This document shows, one piece after another, positions 44,081-53,402 of a stretch of 64,000 nt of DNA. A program made the position numbers and the translations under genes. The stretch is from Clostridia bacterium (GTDB lineage: Bacteria; Acidobacteriota; Terriglobia; Terriglobales; Acidobacteriaceae), in NCBI GenBank assembly GCA_035561135.1, contig DATMYA010000085.1, positions 62,001 to 126,000 of the forward strand, written 5' to 3'. Numbering within the stretch: the first letter of the stretch is position 1; each line of letters starts with the position of its first letter. The notes below the pieces were generated by a model. The model was not told the origin of the DNA and ran no database searches. It was given only the letters and a program-made list of their open reading frames with translations.

Positions 44081-46454
44081 CTCGAATCTGCTTTCCGGTG
44101 TAATTCACGGTTGTGGTCTTGCCTTCCGGCAGCACCTGCACACGGAAAATGCGTTTTCCTGTGATGTTCGTCATGCCGGCGGGCGCACCCGGTTCGAGGG
44201 TTAGTTGGCGCTTCGCATCGTTCCAAATGATGCGCGTCCATGTACCCTTGCCGAGCACGTAGTCCTGGCTGATGCCATCATCGTCATAGAGCGTGAACAC
44301 GCCATTTTCGCCGCGATACACCCTAAGCGTGGTCGGCTCGCTCACCACCTGCGCTGTGTACTGCCGCACTGGGTCGAACGGGATGATCGCACCGGCACGG
44401 ACATAGATAGGCATGGTAGCCAGGTCAACGGAGCGACTTACGATTTTTCCGCCGGTCACCTTGCTGTTGGTCCACCAGTCGTACCACTCGCCCTTCGGGA
44501 GATAGACATCGCGTGAAGTTGCGCTCTTCTGATAGACCGGAGCAATCAGCATGTCGCGGCCCCAGAGAAACTCGTCTCCCAACCCGCGTGCCCGTGCATC
44601 ATCCGGATAGTGCAGCCAGAGCGCCCGCTGCAGTGGAAGACCGCTATTCCTGGCTTCCCAGGCGAGCGTGTAGGTGTACGGCATGAGCTGATAGCGCAAT
44701 TCAGAGTACTTGCGCGCAACCGGCTCGATGGCCGGGTTGTTCATCTCAGACTGCAGAATCTGTGCCGGGCTGTCTTCCCGTAGCGGAGCGTTTGCATTGC
44801 CGTTCTCGCGAGGTCCCATATCCGAGATGCCCCAACCCCACGGCAGTCGCGTCCACCAGGTCCGTCCATGTGAGCGGAAGGACCCATTGAAAGCGGCCAT
44901 CTGAAACCAGCGCGCAAACAGCTCGCCCGTCAGGTCGCGGTTTGGGTAGAACCCGCCGATATCGGAGCCCCAGTACGGCCCTATGCCGAGCGAGTAGTTG
45001 AGGCCAACCGCAATCTGGGCTTCAAGCGTTTTCCAGGAAGATTCAGTGTCCCCCGACCAGACCCAGCCGCCCCACTGCGCGATGCCAGGGTAGCCGTTCC
45101 GATGCAAGCTCCATGGCCGGGCGTTCGGAGATGTAGACAACGATCCCTGGTAGTACATCTGATGGCGCTTAACACGTTCATGAAGATTGAACCAGTCACC
45201 TTCGTCCGGCCAGAAACCATCGACGCCCGCCTTAACCAACGGTACGTGTTGTGACCAATAGTTCTGGATGTGTGACGAATCGAGCGTTTCGTTGGGCTTG
45301 GCGGGAATCGTCCCGTGCAGTGTCGGCAGTTTATCGCGGTCCCACGGCACTGTATGCACGATTACTTTTACGTTCCTCGCGTGCATGTCATCCAATACCA
45401 GTTTCGGATCACGGTGAAATACTTCTGGATTGAAGTCATATGAGGGCTGCGGCGTATTCCATCCGCGCGGGCAGAAACCGGTGCCAAGATAGATCACCGC
45501 GTCGATCGGAATGCGCTTGGAACGGAACGTGTCGATAATGCCCAACAACTGTTTCTCGTCCTCAATCGTGCGATGCGACTGCATGTAGCCGAGAGCCCAT
45601 TTCGGCGGCATTGCCGCCGGACCGGTGATCATTGAGTAGTCGTTCATCGCTTTCGGCGGCTCATGCGCGTCGAACACGAAAAAGTCATACAGCCCCGGTA
45701 CAATTGCCCCAATCGGCGGAAGACCCTTGCCCGCGGTTTGCTGCTGGTTGCGCACATTCTGCGGCGTAGCCTCTGCACCGGTCGGCTTGAAGGGCATGAA
45801 GATGCCGCGGTTCGGGCTGCGCAGATCAACTCTTACCCACGGCGCCGCCACGAAAATTCCCCAGCCTTCCGTGCCGAACAGCGTCGCGACAGGATTTCGT
45901 GAGCCGTACATGTCGCTTTGCCAGCGTGGCTCCATCATGTCCAGCGCGCCGCGCCGGTCGAATTGCACCTTCTGGTCACGCCACGACTTTCCGCGTTCCG
46001 GACGGGGGCCGCCTTCGCCCATCCCGAGAATAGGGGAGTTCCCCGTTTTGAATGAGAGATTGCCATCCGCGTCGAACACGATTTCCTGTACCAACACGCC
46101 GGTCGCGTTTGTCACAATCAAGGTCAGCGGATTTGGCCGTACCTCGACGTTGAGGTTGCCTACCTTCCGCTTCACCGGCGACGTGATCTGGCGAAGACTG
46201 ATCGGAGCCGCCGGATACGCCCTGTCGGCCACTGACGGATTCGCGGGAAGATCGCGCAGACCCACCGGTTTGAGCGTGACCCTGATGCTCGCCGCGCCCG
46301 CAGCCCTGATATCCAACTGGGCCGGTCGCTCCGCAGCCGTGATCTGTTGTGCGAAAACTGCTCTGGGCGCAATAACAAGAGCAGTGAAAACTACGATTAT
46401 CGACAGGAAACGCCTAGGAAAAATAAGTGACCGAAGAATGGAATGGAGGAACAT
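44070..46454 (-). CDS. Glycoside hydrolase family 31, exported
   Basis: 794 residues with a signal peptide (FLSIIVVFTALVIAPRAVFA). GH31 marks: N-terminal beta domain, GYMQSHRTIEDEKQLLGIID, the nucleophile Asp in VDGFWPDEGDW, YWGSDIGGFYPN, and GRDMLIAPVYQKSATSRDVY, with C-terminal beta domains. GH31 enzymes release glucose or xylose from alpha-linked glycans; KAGVDGFWPDEGDWFN suits alpha-xylosidase or alpha-glucosidase equally. The protein is secreted or periplasmic. The last 11 bp overlap the convergent frameshifted gene. Confidence 0.93.
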   Translation of the reverse strand: MFLHSILRSLIFPRRFLSIIVVFTALVIAPRAVFAQQITAAERPAQLDIRAAGAASIRVTLKPVGLRDLPANPSVADRAYPAAPISLRQITSPVKRKVGNLNVEVRPNPLTLIVTNATGVLVQEIVFDADGNLSFKTGNSPILGMGEGGPRPERGKSWRDQKVQFDRRGALDMMEPRWQSDMYGSRNPVATLFGTEGWGIFVAAPWVRVDLRSPNRGIFMPFKPTGAEATPQNVRNQQQTAGKGLPPIGAIVPGLYDFFVFDAHEPPKAMNDYSMITGPAAMPPKWALGYMQSHRTIEDEKQLLGIIDTFRSKRIPIDAVIYLGTGFCPRGWNTPQPSYDFNPEVFHRDPKLVLDDMHARNVKVIVHTVPWDRDKLPTLHGTIPAKPNETLDSSHIQNYWSQHVPLVKAGVDGFWPDEGDWFNLHERVKRHQMYYQGSLSTSPNARPWSLHRNGYPGIAQWGGWVWSGDTESSWKTLEAQIAVGLNYSLGIGPYWGSDIGGFYPNRDLTGELFARWFQMAAFNGSFRSHGRTWWTRLPWGWGISDMGPRENGNANAPLREDSPAQILQSEMNNPAIEPVARKYSELRYQLMPYTYTLAWEARNSGLPLQRALWLHYPDDARARGLGDEFLWGRDMLIAPVYQKSATSRDVYLPKGEWYDWWTNSKVTGGKIVSRSVDLATMPIYVRAGAIIPFDPVRQYTAQVVSEPTTLRVYRGENGVFTLYDDDGISQDYVLGKGTWTRIIWNDAKRQLTLEPGAPAGMTNITGKRIFRVQVLPEGKTTTVNYTGKQIRVSL

Positions 46455-46485
46455 GGTTAATGATTACAATCCGAAACTCGCTCAG

Positions 46486-46515
46486 GCAAGCAGTTTTAGG
46501 GCAAGCAGTTTTAGG
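46486..46515. repeat. 15-bp tandem duplication before the GH31 gene
   Basis: GCAAGCAGTTTTAGG occurs twice in a row (46486-46500, 46501-46515), 32 bp before the GH31 ATG on its upstream side. It might be paired binding sites or a simple duplication. Confidence 0.8.
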
Positions 46516-46583
46516 GCCATAGAAGGCGGCTCGAGGAGCACTGAAGGATTTGCAGTTACAAGCTGGCCCTATTGTGTCAGTAA

Positions 46584-46862
46584 TTAGCGGCGAGTGAATG
46601 CATTACTGGTGCTGATTACCCGGCCGCCCTTTGTGAGCCCAGATGAGAGGTCGTTAACTTCGTTCTGTGCTGCAGCTTCGGCGAGTTCTTTTGTAGATGC
46701 ATATCCCCACGACACTAATTCGTCGGGGTTCTGCGCCTTGCAAATCATCCAGTGGTAGCGGGTGTCCTGGTGGAAACGTTCCGTTTGAAACGACAGGACA
46801 TACGAACTGGCGGGGCCTTCGATCCTGGAATCGACGTCGACGTCTTTCTTGTTGAAAGCCAT
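46584..46862 (-). CDS. Small conserved hypothetical protein
   Basis: 92 residues, function unknown. It begins MAFNKKDVDVDSRIEGPASS, has a central FHQDTRYHWMICKAQNPDEL and ends with VNDLSSGLTKGGRVISTSNA. No signal peptide or membrane segment. The frame is clean and codon use normal, so it is probably real. Confidence 0.6.
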   Translation of the reverse strand: MAFNKKDVDVDSRIEGPASSYVLSFQTERFHQDTRYHWMICKAQNPDELVSWGYASTKELAEAAAQNEVNDLSSGLTKGGRVISTSNAFTRR

Positions 46863-47068
46863 TAACTACAATGATACCTCGCAAACCGCCAGTCTGCAAT
46901 CCCCACGCCAGATTGCGGGATCACCCATTGCCTACTGTTTTCCGATGCAAGCAAAACCGCCTTCCATAGCCACCTGCGGGGAGGCGCTGGTTGCCAAAGA
47001 GGAGGATGCAGTTTGTGCAGACACAGGGCTGATCAAACTTGTGACCAGCCCCGTCGAGATCCTGGCAG

Positions 47069-47314
47069 CTATGCCGCCTTCTGCTTTTTCTTTCTCTCAG
47101 CCCAACGGCGCTTCATCATCTCGGACATGCGCTTCCGAGCGGCTGGGCTCATTCTGCCACCGCCACGAGTTTGCTTCGCCGCTGCCTTTGCAGGTTTTTG
47201 CGCCGGGCTAACTTCGCTCCTGGCTCCCGCACCGAGTGCTTCAAGCGCCGAAATAGCTTGGTCGATGTGCTCGCGTTCGGCTCGGAGGTCATTAAGAATC
47301 TTGAGAATATCCAT
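47069..47314 (-). CDS. Small basic protein, possibly nucleic-acid binding
   Basis: 81 residues. N-terminal coiled coil (MDILKILNDLRAEREHIDQA, ISALEAL) followed by an Ala/Lys linker and a strongly basic end, GGRMSPAARKRMSEMMKRRW. The S-P-x-A-R-x-R-[MI]-S pattern with a basic helix resembles the small DNA-binding NUMOD3-like modules (inference). Probably a dimeric DNA- or RNA-binding protein. Similar proteins occur in Acidobacteria, function untested to my knowledge. Confidence 0.65.
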   Translation of the reverse strand: MDILKILNDLRAEREHIDQAISALEALGAGARSEVSPAQKPAKAAAKQTRGGGRMSPAARKRMSEMMKRRWAERKKKQKAA

Positions 47315-47521
47315 GCGTTCTCCTTACTACTCTTGATACTACCAAGATAGTACCAAGTACGCGAATAGGAGTGCATCTTTCTAGCCGATAAATTGCGGAG
47401 TGCTCGCTCATCGGACAAGCTGCACGTTTGCTGGAAGCTATCGCGAAGTCATTGCCAGTTGGAATCCACAATACGCTATTATTCTGAGCGCCTCAGAACG
47501 GCTTGGAGGCCAATAGTAAAT

Positions 47522-48478
47522 ATGAGTCCGCGATTGTGCACTGCCCTTATTCGCACATCGATTCTACTGGCGACATTCGCCATTCCATCTGCGGCTTTTC
47601 TTTGCGGATGCGGCGGGGCTGAGACTGTTGGCGTCCGCCCCTCTCCTCACCCTGTGCTTCAAGGCTGTACCAGCGGCGAAATCACCGGTGTGGTGGTTGA
47701 GGCGTCGACCGGACAGTCGCTCGATGGACTTCGAGCGATCGTTACGTTGCAGCAATTGGATTCGAACAATACTACGTCTCTTCCCACCTACAGACCAGTT
47801 GCGGTGACGTCTTCAATACCAGGCTGGGGCTTCAGTTTGTGTCCACCAGCACCTGGTCGATACTTGGTAGTTGTTTCCGCCCTCGACTCGGCACAACCGA
47901 TACCTCAAAACGCAAATGCCTACCCGCCCACGCTGATACTGGCCGAGGCAGGAGCAAAACTCGGCAATGTGCTCGTTGGCCCAGAAGCGCGGAACGCCGT
48001 GCGGATGGTGTCGATTGCGCACGCAGTCACGAGTTCCGGGCCATCGGGTGGCGTAATCACCCTCAACCGGGAAACCATCTTTGATGTTGCCGATCAAGGC
48101 CTCCCTGGCACGGAGTTTCGGTATGCTGTGCCCAGTGTTCCACAGAACTTCGCTGTGGCTTCCTACCTCACAGCGTTCGGAAACTCATGCCCTGCCGCTG
48201 CCGCATGTGCGCCAGTGAATGTCATCCTGCCAGTCGGACCTGCCGTGTTCCGGCTGCCGGGCGGTGGCTGGGCGCAGCGCGCAGGTTCCTCGGTGTACAC
48301 CGTCGAGGTTAGAGCTTTCGTGTATGACAAGGCTGTCTCCAACTTGGACCGACTGACAACTCCCAACTGTGTGCCCCCTGTTCAGAACACATCGGCACAG
48401 AGTAATGGGACGCCGCTGATCGTCACGCCTGGAGCAGCATTGGAAGCGCAAAGTTTTGACTTTGTAAACTGCCACTGA
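47522..48478 (+). CDS. Probable lipoprotein, unknown function
   Basis: 318 residues from the ATG at 47522. A signal segment (IRTSILLATFAIPSAAFLCG) ends near a Cys pair, LCGC, that can serve as an imperfect lipobox. The mature part opens with GCTSGEITGVVVEASTGQSL, which resembles a carboxypeptidase-regulatory-like beta sandwich, and continues with a beta-rich region holding several Cys (NSCPAAAACAPV, TPNCVPP). Function unknown; probably envelope-associated. An earlier in-frame start at 47393 would put 43 residues before the signal and is rejected. Confidence 0.65.
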   Translation: MSPRLCTALIRTSILLATFAIPSAAFLCGCGGAETVGVRPSPHPVLQGCTSGEITGVVVEASTGQSLDGLRAIVTLQQLDSNNTTSLPTYRPVAVTSSIPGWGFSLCPPAPGRYLVVVSALDSAQPIPQNANAYPPTLILAEAGAKLGNVLVGPEARNAVRMVSIAHAVTSSGPSGGVITLNRETIFDVADQGLPGTEFRYAVPSVPQNFAVASYLTAFGNSCPAAAACAPVNVILPVGPAVFRLPGGGWAQRAGSSVYTVEVRAFVYDKAVSNLDRLTTPNCVPPVQNTSAQSNGTPLIVTPGAALEAQSFDFVNCH

Positions 48479-48512
48479 ACGAAGGTGTATTCGATTAAGA
48501 GCGCTAAGTAGT

Positions 48513-48538
48513 GAAGGCCGGCTCGAAAGCCGGCCTTC
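48513..48538. terminator. Hairpin between convergent genes
   Basis: 11-bp perfect stem GAAGGCCGGCT (48513-48523) with AGCCGGCCTTC (48528-48538), loop CGAA, followed by GTCTTG on the plus strand. It serves the lipoprotein gene and hppA, which meet here. Confidence 0.75.
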
Positions 48539-48562
48539 GTCTTGTAAGTCTGCTTTAGCTAA

Positions 48563-51211
48563 TTAGTCGTTTTGATACGCGCTCTCCATCGCCGCGGCTT
48601 CTGGTTCCGGAAAGAGCGCCTGCTGATGTGAGCGCCGCACAGCCCAGATAATGGCGGCGCCCGAAAGCACAACCGCAGCCACCCAGAATATGTCGAAGCT
48701 GTGCAGGACAAAGGACGTTGGCAGCGTGTACAGGCTGTCGGCTTCCGCCGCAAACCGGCGCACGCTGTCCACTACTTTGCGATCATAGACCACCATGAGC
48801 GGCACGGTCAGCACGGAGACCATGTTCATGACCTTGAGCAGCGGGTTGATTGCCGGTCCTGCCGTGTCCTTCAGCGGATCGCCAACTGTATCGCCCGTGA
48901 CCGCAGCCTTGTGCTTTTCGCTACCCTTGCCGGTATTCATCTGCAAGTCGCGAGGTTCGTCTTCCACAATCTTCTTCGCGTTATCCCATGCGCCGCCTGC
49001 ATTACACATGAATGACGCCAGGAGCTGGCCGACGACGATCGAACCGCCGAGGAATCCAGCCAATGCCAAGGGGCCAAGCAGAAAGCCCGTAAGAATTGGC
49101 GCAAAGACGGCCAGCAGCGCCGGACCAACGAGTTCGCGCTGTGCCGAAACCGTGCAGATGTCAACTACCTTGCCATAGTCCGGCAGGACGGAGCCTTCCA
49201 TTACGCCTGGCCTGCGGAACTGATTACGACATTCGTTGACGATCAGGAACGCGGCGCGTCCAACAGCGCGGATCGCCATCGACGAAAACAGAAACGGCAC
49301 CGCACCGCCAATCAGCATACCGACGATCAGCTTCGGATCGCTGATGGAAAGCAGTCCTGCGACTTTCTCGAACAGTGCGCTCGGCAGCGCCTCATTCTCT
49401 CCGCCGCCGCCCGAGCCGATAACCGTGATGAAGCTCGCGAAAAGCGATACTGCTGCGATGACCGCCGAACCGATCGCGACACCTTTGGTGACGGCCTTGG
49501 TTGTGTTGCCAACCGAGTCCAGGTCGGCCAGTATCTGCCGCGCCCTCACGTACTGCTCGTCGCCCATCTCCTCGCGGTCATAGCCCATTTCGCCGATTCC
49601 GTTCGCGTTGTCGGCGACAGGCCCGAACACGTCCATCGAGATGGTATTGCCCGTCAAGGTCAACATGCCAATGCCGCACATTGCAACGCCATACGCGATG
49701 CATAGCGGATTCGTGCCGCTATAAACAAGGACGGAGCCCAGGATTGCCGCGCACAGTACCATGCCGGTCGCAACCGCCGACTCGTAACCTACCGCGAAGC
49801 CGTCGATCAGGTTCGTCGCGTGTCCGGTGGAGCAGTTCCGAACAAGTCCTTTCACCGGGCTGAACTCCGTGCCGGTGAAGTATTCGGTCGTGCGGTTCAG
49901 TCCAACGCAGAGCAGTACGCCAACCAGGCACGCATATGCTGGACGCATATCCAGCCCAACGACGCCCAGGTTCGCCCACCAGCTAAGGCTGGAGATGTCC
50001 GCCCACGCCTGTTGTGAAATCATGTTTGCCGCTACCATGGCGGAATCGAAACGCAGGTATCCAAAGCCCAGCGTCACGAATCCAATGACCGAGATCGCAG
50101 ACCCAATCCAGAAGCCGGTGTTGATCGACTTCATCGCTTCCTTGGTGCTGCCGTGATCGCTGGCACGCACCAGGTACGTAGAGATGATCGAAGCGAGCAC
50201 GCCAATCGCACGCACCAGGATGGGGAAAATCACTCCTTTGTGGCCGAACGCCGTGTAGCCCAGGATCATGGCGGCGACAATCGTCACCTCATAGGACTCA
50301 AATACATCGGCCGCCATTCCCGCGCAGTCGCCAACGTTGTCACCAACGTTATCGGCGATCGTTGCCGCATTGCGCGGATCGTCTTCCGGAATATCCTTTT
50401 CAACCTTGCCGACAAGATCGGCGCCTACGTCGGCAGCTTTCGTATAGATACCGCCGCCCACTCGCATGAAGAGCGCCAGCAGCGTCCCGCCGAAGCCGAA
50501 GCCGAGCAGAGCTTCATACGCATGTTCGCCGTACGCCATGAAGATCAGTGTTCCGCCAAGCAGGCCAAGTCCGTCGGTCAGCATTCCGGTGATTGTGCCG
50601 GTACGGTAGCCCAGCATGAGCGCACGCCCAAAGCCAACCTTTGCGGCTTGTGCCACGCGCAGGTTGCCCGTGGTAGCCATCCTCATGCCGATGAAGCCGA
50701 CCATCGCCGAGAAGAACGCGCCTACGAGAAATGCTCCCGCACGTCCAATCGCAAACGGGTCGCGGAAGCCCAGGTCGGAGCTGAGCGCCTTGGTCAAGAA
50801 CAGCGCCACTGCAAGGACAAGGATCAGCAAGGACACCGACCTCAACTGCCTCTTCAGATACGCGTCAGATCCTGCGCGGATGGCGTTTGCCACCTGCTGC
50901 ATCTTGGCCGTGCCTTTGTCAGCGCTCTTAATCTGGCGTACCAGCATTGCCGCATATAGAAGACCGGCAATGGCAACCAGCAGAGTGACGAATAATGCAG
51001 CACGCTCACCGCCCGAGTATTTATCGGATACGAGAAATTCGAAATAGCGGAAGGAAGGTTGAGCCTCTGCATTTACCAATGCGGTTGAGGACTGGGAGTT
51101 GGCCGCTTGAATCTGGGAAATAAAAGGAATAACTGCCGCTAACCCAATCAGTATGACAAGCGATATCACGAGCCGACGATACGGCCTCAATTTATCAGTA
51201 ATCCTGGACAT
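48563..51211 (-). CDS. hppA: Membrane proton-pumping pyrophosphatase, K+-independent type
   Basis: 882 residues with about 16 membrane helices. The pyrophosphate-binding motifs are KAADVGADLVGK (258-269) and DNVGDNVGD (287-295); a second acidic set lies near the C-terminus (DTVGDPLKDTAGPAINPLLK). It uses pyrophosphate hydrolysis to pump ions over the cytoplasmic membrane. The motif GNTTKAVTKG has Lys where K+-dependent enzymes have Ala (GNTTAA), so it belongs to the K+-independent, H+-pumping class. A hydrophilic insert (about 40-70) follows the first helix. Monocistronic. Confidence 0.95.
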   Translation of the reverse strand: MSRITDKLRPYRRLVISLVILIGLAAVIPFISQIQAANSQSSTALVNAEAQPSFRYFEFLVSDKYSGGERAALFVTLLVAIAGLLYAAMLVRQIKSADKGTAKMQQVANAIRAGSDAYLKRQLRSVSLLILVLAVALFLTKALSSDLGFRDPFAIGRAGAFLVGAFFSAMVGFIGMRMATTGNLRVAQAAKVGFGRALMLGYRTGTITGMLTDGLGLLGGTLIFMAYGEHAYEALLGFGFGGTLLALFMRVGGGIYTKAADVGADLVGKVEKDIPEDDPRNAATIADNVGDNVGDCAGMAADVFESYEVTIVAAMILGYTAFGHKGVIFPILVRAIGVLASIISTYLVRASDHGSTKEAMKSINTGFWIGSAISVIGFVTLGFGYLRFDSAMVAANMISQQAWADISSLSWWANLGVVGLDMRPAYACLVGVLLCVGLNRTTEYFTGTEFSPVKGLVRNCSTGHATNLIDGFAVGYESAVATGMVLCAAILGSVLVYSGTNPLCIAYGVAMCGIGMLTLTGNTISMDVFGPVADNANGIGEMGYDREEMGDEQYVRARQILADLDSVGNTTKAVTKGVAIGSAVIAAVSLFASFITVIGSGGGGENEALPSALFEKVAGLLSISDPKLIVGMLIGGAVPFLFSSMAIRAVGRAAFLIVNECRNQFRRPGVMEGSVLPDYGKVVDICTVSAQRELVGPALLAVFAPILTGFLLGPLALAGFLGGSIVVGQLLASFMCNAGGAWDNAKKIVEDEPRDLQMNTGKGSEKHKAAVTGDTVGDPLKDTAGPAINPLLKVMNMVSVLTVPLMVVYDRKVVDSVRRFAAEADSLYTLPTSFVLHSFDIFWVAAVVLSGAAIIWAVRRSHQQALFPEPEAAAMESAYQND

Positions 51212-51380
51212 TGATCATATTTGCTTTCTGCGCCGCCCTTGCACACACTACGGCGCGGACGAGAACGTGTTCATGAAGGCTGCCCGATACACGACCGCCA
51301 GCTAACACAAAGCGCGTTGCGATTAACAATAGGTTCCGTCGATTGCGCGGCGGTTTTCCGCTCGCGTACAGCCAGCGCCT

Positions 51381-51557
51381 TTAGGGCCTCATGCCATGGG
51401 GAACAGCATGTGGAAGCTTGTGGGGCCGATCTAAATTCCGATCGACCTGCTCCTTTAGATCTGCCCTAACATCGCTGCGCGGGTGACTGCTGATGTACCG
51501 ATTCGAAAAATAGGTAAGAGCAAGAAGTGCTACGAACAGAATTAAACCTTCAATCAT
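51381..51557 (-). CDS. Possible small single-pass membrane protein
   Basis: 58 residues: one helix (MIEGLILFVALLALTYFSNR) and a charged cytosolic tail (DVRADLKEQVDRNLDRPHKL). The start is chosen at the helix. No family recognised and no strong SD, so only moderate support. The clean helix-plus-tail pattern is typical of real small membrane proteins. Confidence 0.4.
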   Translation of the reverse strand: MIEGLILFVALLALTYFSNRYISSHPRSDVRADLKEQVDRNLDRPHKLPHAVPHGMRP

Positions 51558-51920
51558 GGGTCGGAACCCCTTGTTCGTTATGTAGGGGTGGAAAAAATTA
51601 GCAATCCTCCACCATTTACACAATATCGGAAGATTGCGCTACACACCACAACAAATGGTGCATGCAACGTTACGAAAGTACTACTAATCAGCCCAGTTAT
51701 TTCACCTAGCGAGACGTATCGAGGCGAATGTCCCGCATTATGATTTCGGCGGCTATTTCGCACACGAGACCGTGATCTGCATCACTTAACTACAATCGAA
51801 TGACATCGAGCGAATTGACATTTCCATGGAGATTAAGAGTGTGGCGGATTACAGGCAGCGGCTTGGGAGGCCGCTAAGGAACCTATATTGCGTCGCCTTG
51901 ATCACTCGGCTTATGCGGAC

Positions 51921-51974
51921 CGCAAGGGTCTGTTTTGCTGTGAACAGCAGATCATTCGCTACGTTCAGGATGAC
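51921..51974. repeat. Dispersed palindrome, type A copy 2
   Basis: The core TTTGCTGTGAACAGCAGATC is identical to the element at 32952-33027. It ends in TTCAGGATGAC. The left arm has diverged (AAGGGTCTG for AAGGATCTG). Confidence 0.8.
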
Positions 51975-52083
51975 TTCGCTTGTTTTTAAACAGCCTGTTG
52001 GGGAACCGCCATCATGCCCCCAAGCGAAGGCAGTGATTCGGGTAGAGGTACCGCGCTAAGTGCAGTCCTTTATCAAATAGAAA

Positions 52084-52108
52084 TGCTGGCCCGTCGTTCG
52101 GGCCAGCA
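52084..52108 (-). terminator. Terminator of the gal operon
   Basis: 10-bp perfect stem TGCTGGCCCG (52084-52093) with CGGGCCAGCA (52099-52108), 5-nt loop. On the minus strand it is followed by TTTCTATTTG. Confidence 0.85.
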
Positions 52109-52142
52109 ACAGTCTGCTCGCAAAATCAATTCGTCGATCACA

Positions 52143-53330
52143 CTAAAGTCTCTCGACTCGCCCGGCCCCTTGTGCGGCCAGGCAGACGTAGATGTTCGGC
52201 GTGGTACCCGTCTTTTTTTGATAGCCTTCCGACATGGCTGCCTGGAATTTGTCTACGTGTTCGGCGGAAACCAGGTTGACGGTGCATCCGCCAAACCCAC
52301 CACCAGTCATACGCGCGCCAAAAACACCTTCCAAACCGCGTGCAAGCTCCACAAGAAGATCAAGCTCCTTACAACTAACCTCGTAATCGTCTCTCAAGCT
52401 AGTGTGGGACTCGCACATCAATCGGCCGAAGCCGGCGAGATCTCCCGATGTCAGAGCATCAGCCGCATTCAAGACTCGCTCATTTTCGGAAATGACATGG
52501 CGACTGCGGCGATACACCGTTTCGGACAGGATGCCGCGATAGTGATCGAGTTGCTCAAGCGTCATGTCCCGCAACGCCTTGATCCCAGGCAGATGCTGGC
52601 CCAGCAAGCTCACGGCGGTTTCGCAATCTGCGCGGCGCCGGTTGTACTCGCCGCCGGCGAGAGCATGTTTAACCATGCTGTTGCAGATCACCATGCGAAC
52701 GTCGCCGCTGATGGGAAGCAATTTGGAATCGAGCGAACGGCAGTCGAGCATTACCGCGTGACCGGCGCGTCCGAAGATCGAGATAAACTGGTCCATGATT
52801 CCGCAGTGGGTTCCAGCGTAATCGTGTTCGGCCTTCTGACACGCGCGCGCCATCTCAATGGGCGGCATGTCGATATTCGAAACGGAGCATAACGCAAGCG
52901 CCGTCGCGACCTCGATGGCTGCTGAAGAACTCAGTCCCGCACCAAGAGGCACCTGTCCATCGATCATGATGTCTGCGCCAGAAAGCTTGTGTCCTGACCG
53001 AATCAGGACACCGGCGACGCCGCGGACATAGTCGCTCCAGTGATTTTGCGCGCCTATGCTCAACGAATCCAACGGCAGATCGACTGACTCCTGAAACTGT
53101 TCCGAGTACGCTCGAACGATACGATCATCACGACGCGCCACCGCAACCATGGTGTAGAAACCCAAGGCAGCGGGCATCACGAATCCATCGTTGTAATCCG
53201 TGTGCTCGCCTATGAGGTTCACACGGCCGGGCGCCCGGAAGATTTCGGGCCGAGTACCATTGAGCCTTTGAAAACGCTCCGTTAACGTTTTGGCCGCTGA
53301 AACCGAACTCTCGCAACAACTTCCTTGCAT
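52143..53330 (-). CDS. galK: Galactokinase
   Basis: 395 residues. The galactokinase signature GRVNLIGEHTDYNDGFVMP is near the N-terminus, the GHMP phosphate loop is PLGAGLSSSAAIEV, and the third motif is RMTGGGFGGCTV. It phosphorylates galactose at C1 with ATP, the first Leloir step. GGGGAG lies 8 nt before the ATG. Last gene of galE-galT-galK, followed by a clear terminator. Regulated with the operon by the divergent LacI-type protein (inference). Confidence 0.96.
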   Translation of the reverse strand: MQGSCCESSVSAAKTLTERFQRLNGTRPEIFRAPGRVNLIGEHTDYNDGFVMPAALGFYTMVAVARRDDRIVRAYSEQFQESVDLPLDSLSIGAQNHWSDYVRGVAGVLIRSGHKLSGADIMIDGQVPLGAGLSSSAAIEVATALALCSVSNIDMPPIEMARACQKAEHDYAGTHCGIMDQFISIFGRAGHAVMLDCRSLDSKLLPISGDVRMVICNSMVKHALAGGEYNRRRADCETAVSLLGQHLPGIKALRDMTLEQLDHYRGILSETVYRRSRHVISENERVLNAADALTSGDLAGFGRLMCESHTSLRDDYEVSCKELDLLVELARGLEGVFGARMTGGGFGGCTVNLVSAEHVDKFQAAMSEGYQKKTGTTPNIYVCLAAQGAGRVERL

Positions 53331-53402
53331 AATCGACTACTCCCCGCGCAACCAAGGCGCGATAAGGTCTTTCGAGTCCTTCGACTTCTGAGCCGCCGTT
53401 AC

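Larger units (their letters stand above)
51558..52142. other. Intergenic region, one repeat and a terminator
   Basis: 585 bp without a supported gene. It contains a type-A dispersed element (51921-51974) and the galK terminator (52084-52108). Nothing else was recognised. Confidence 0.5.
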
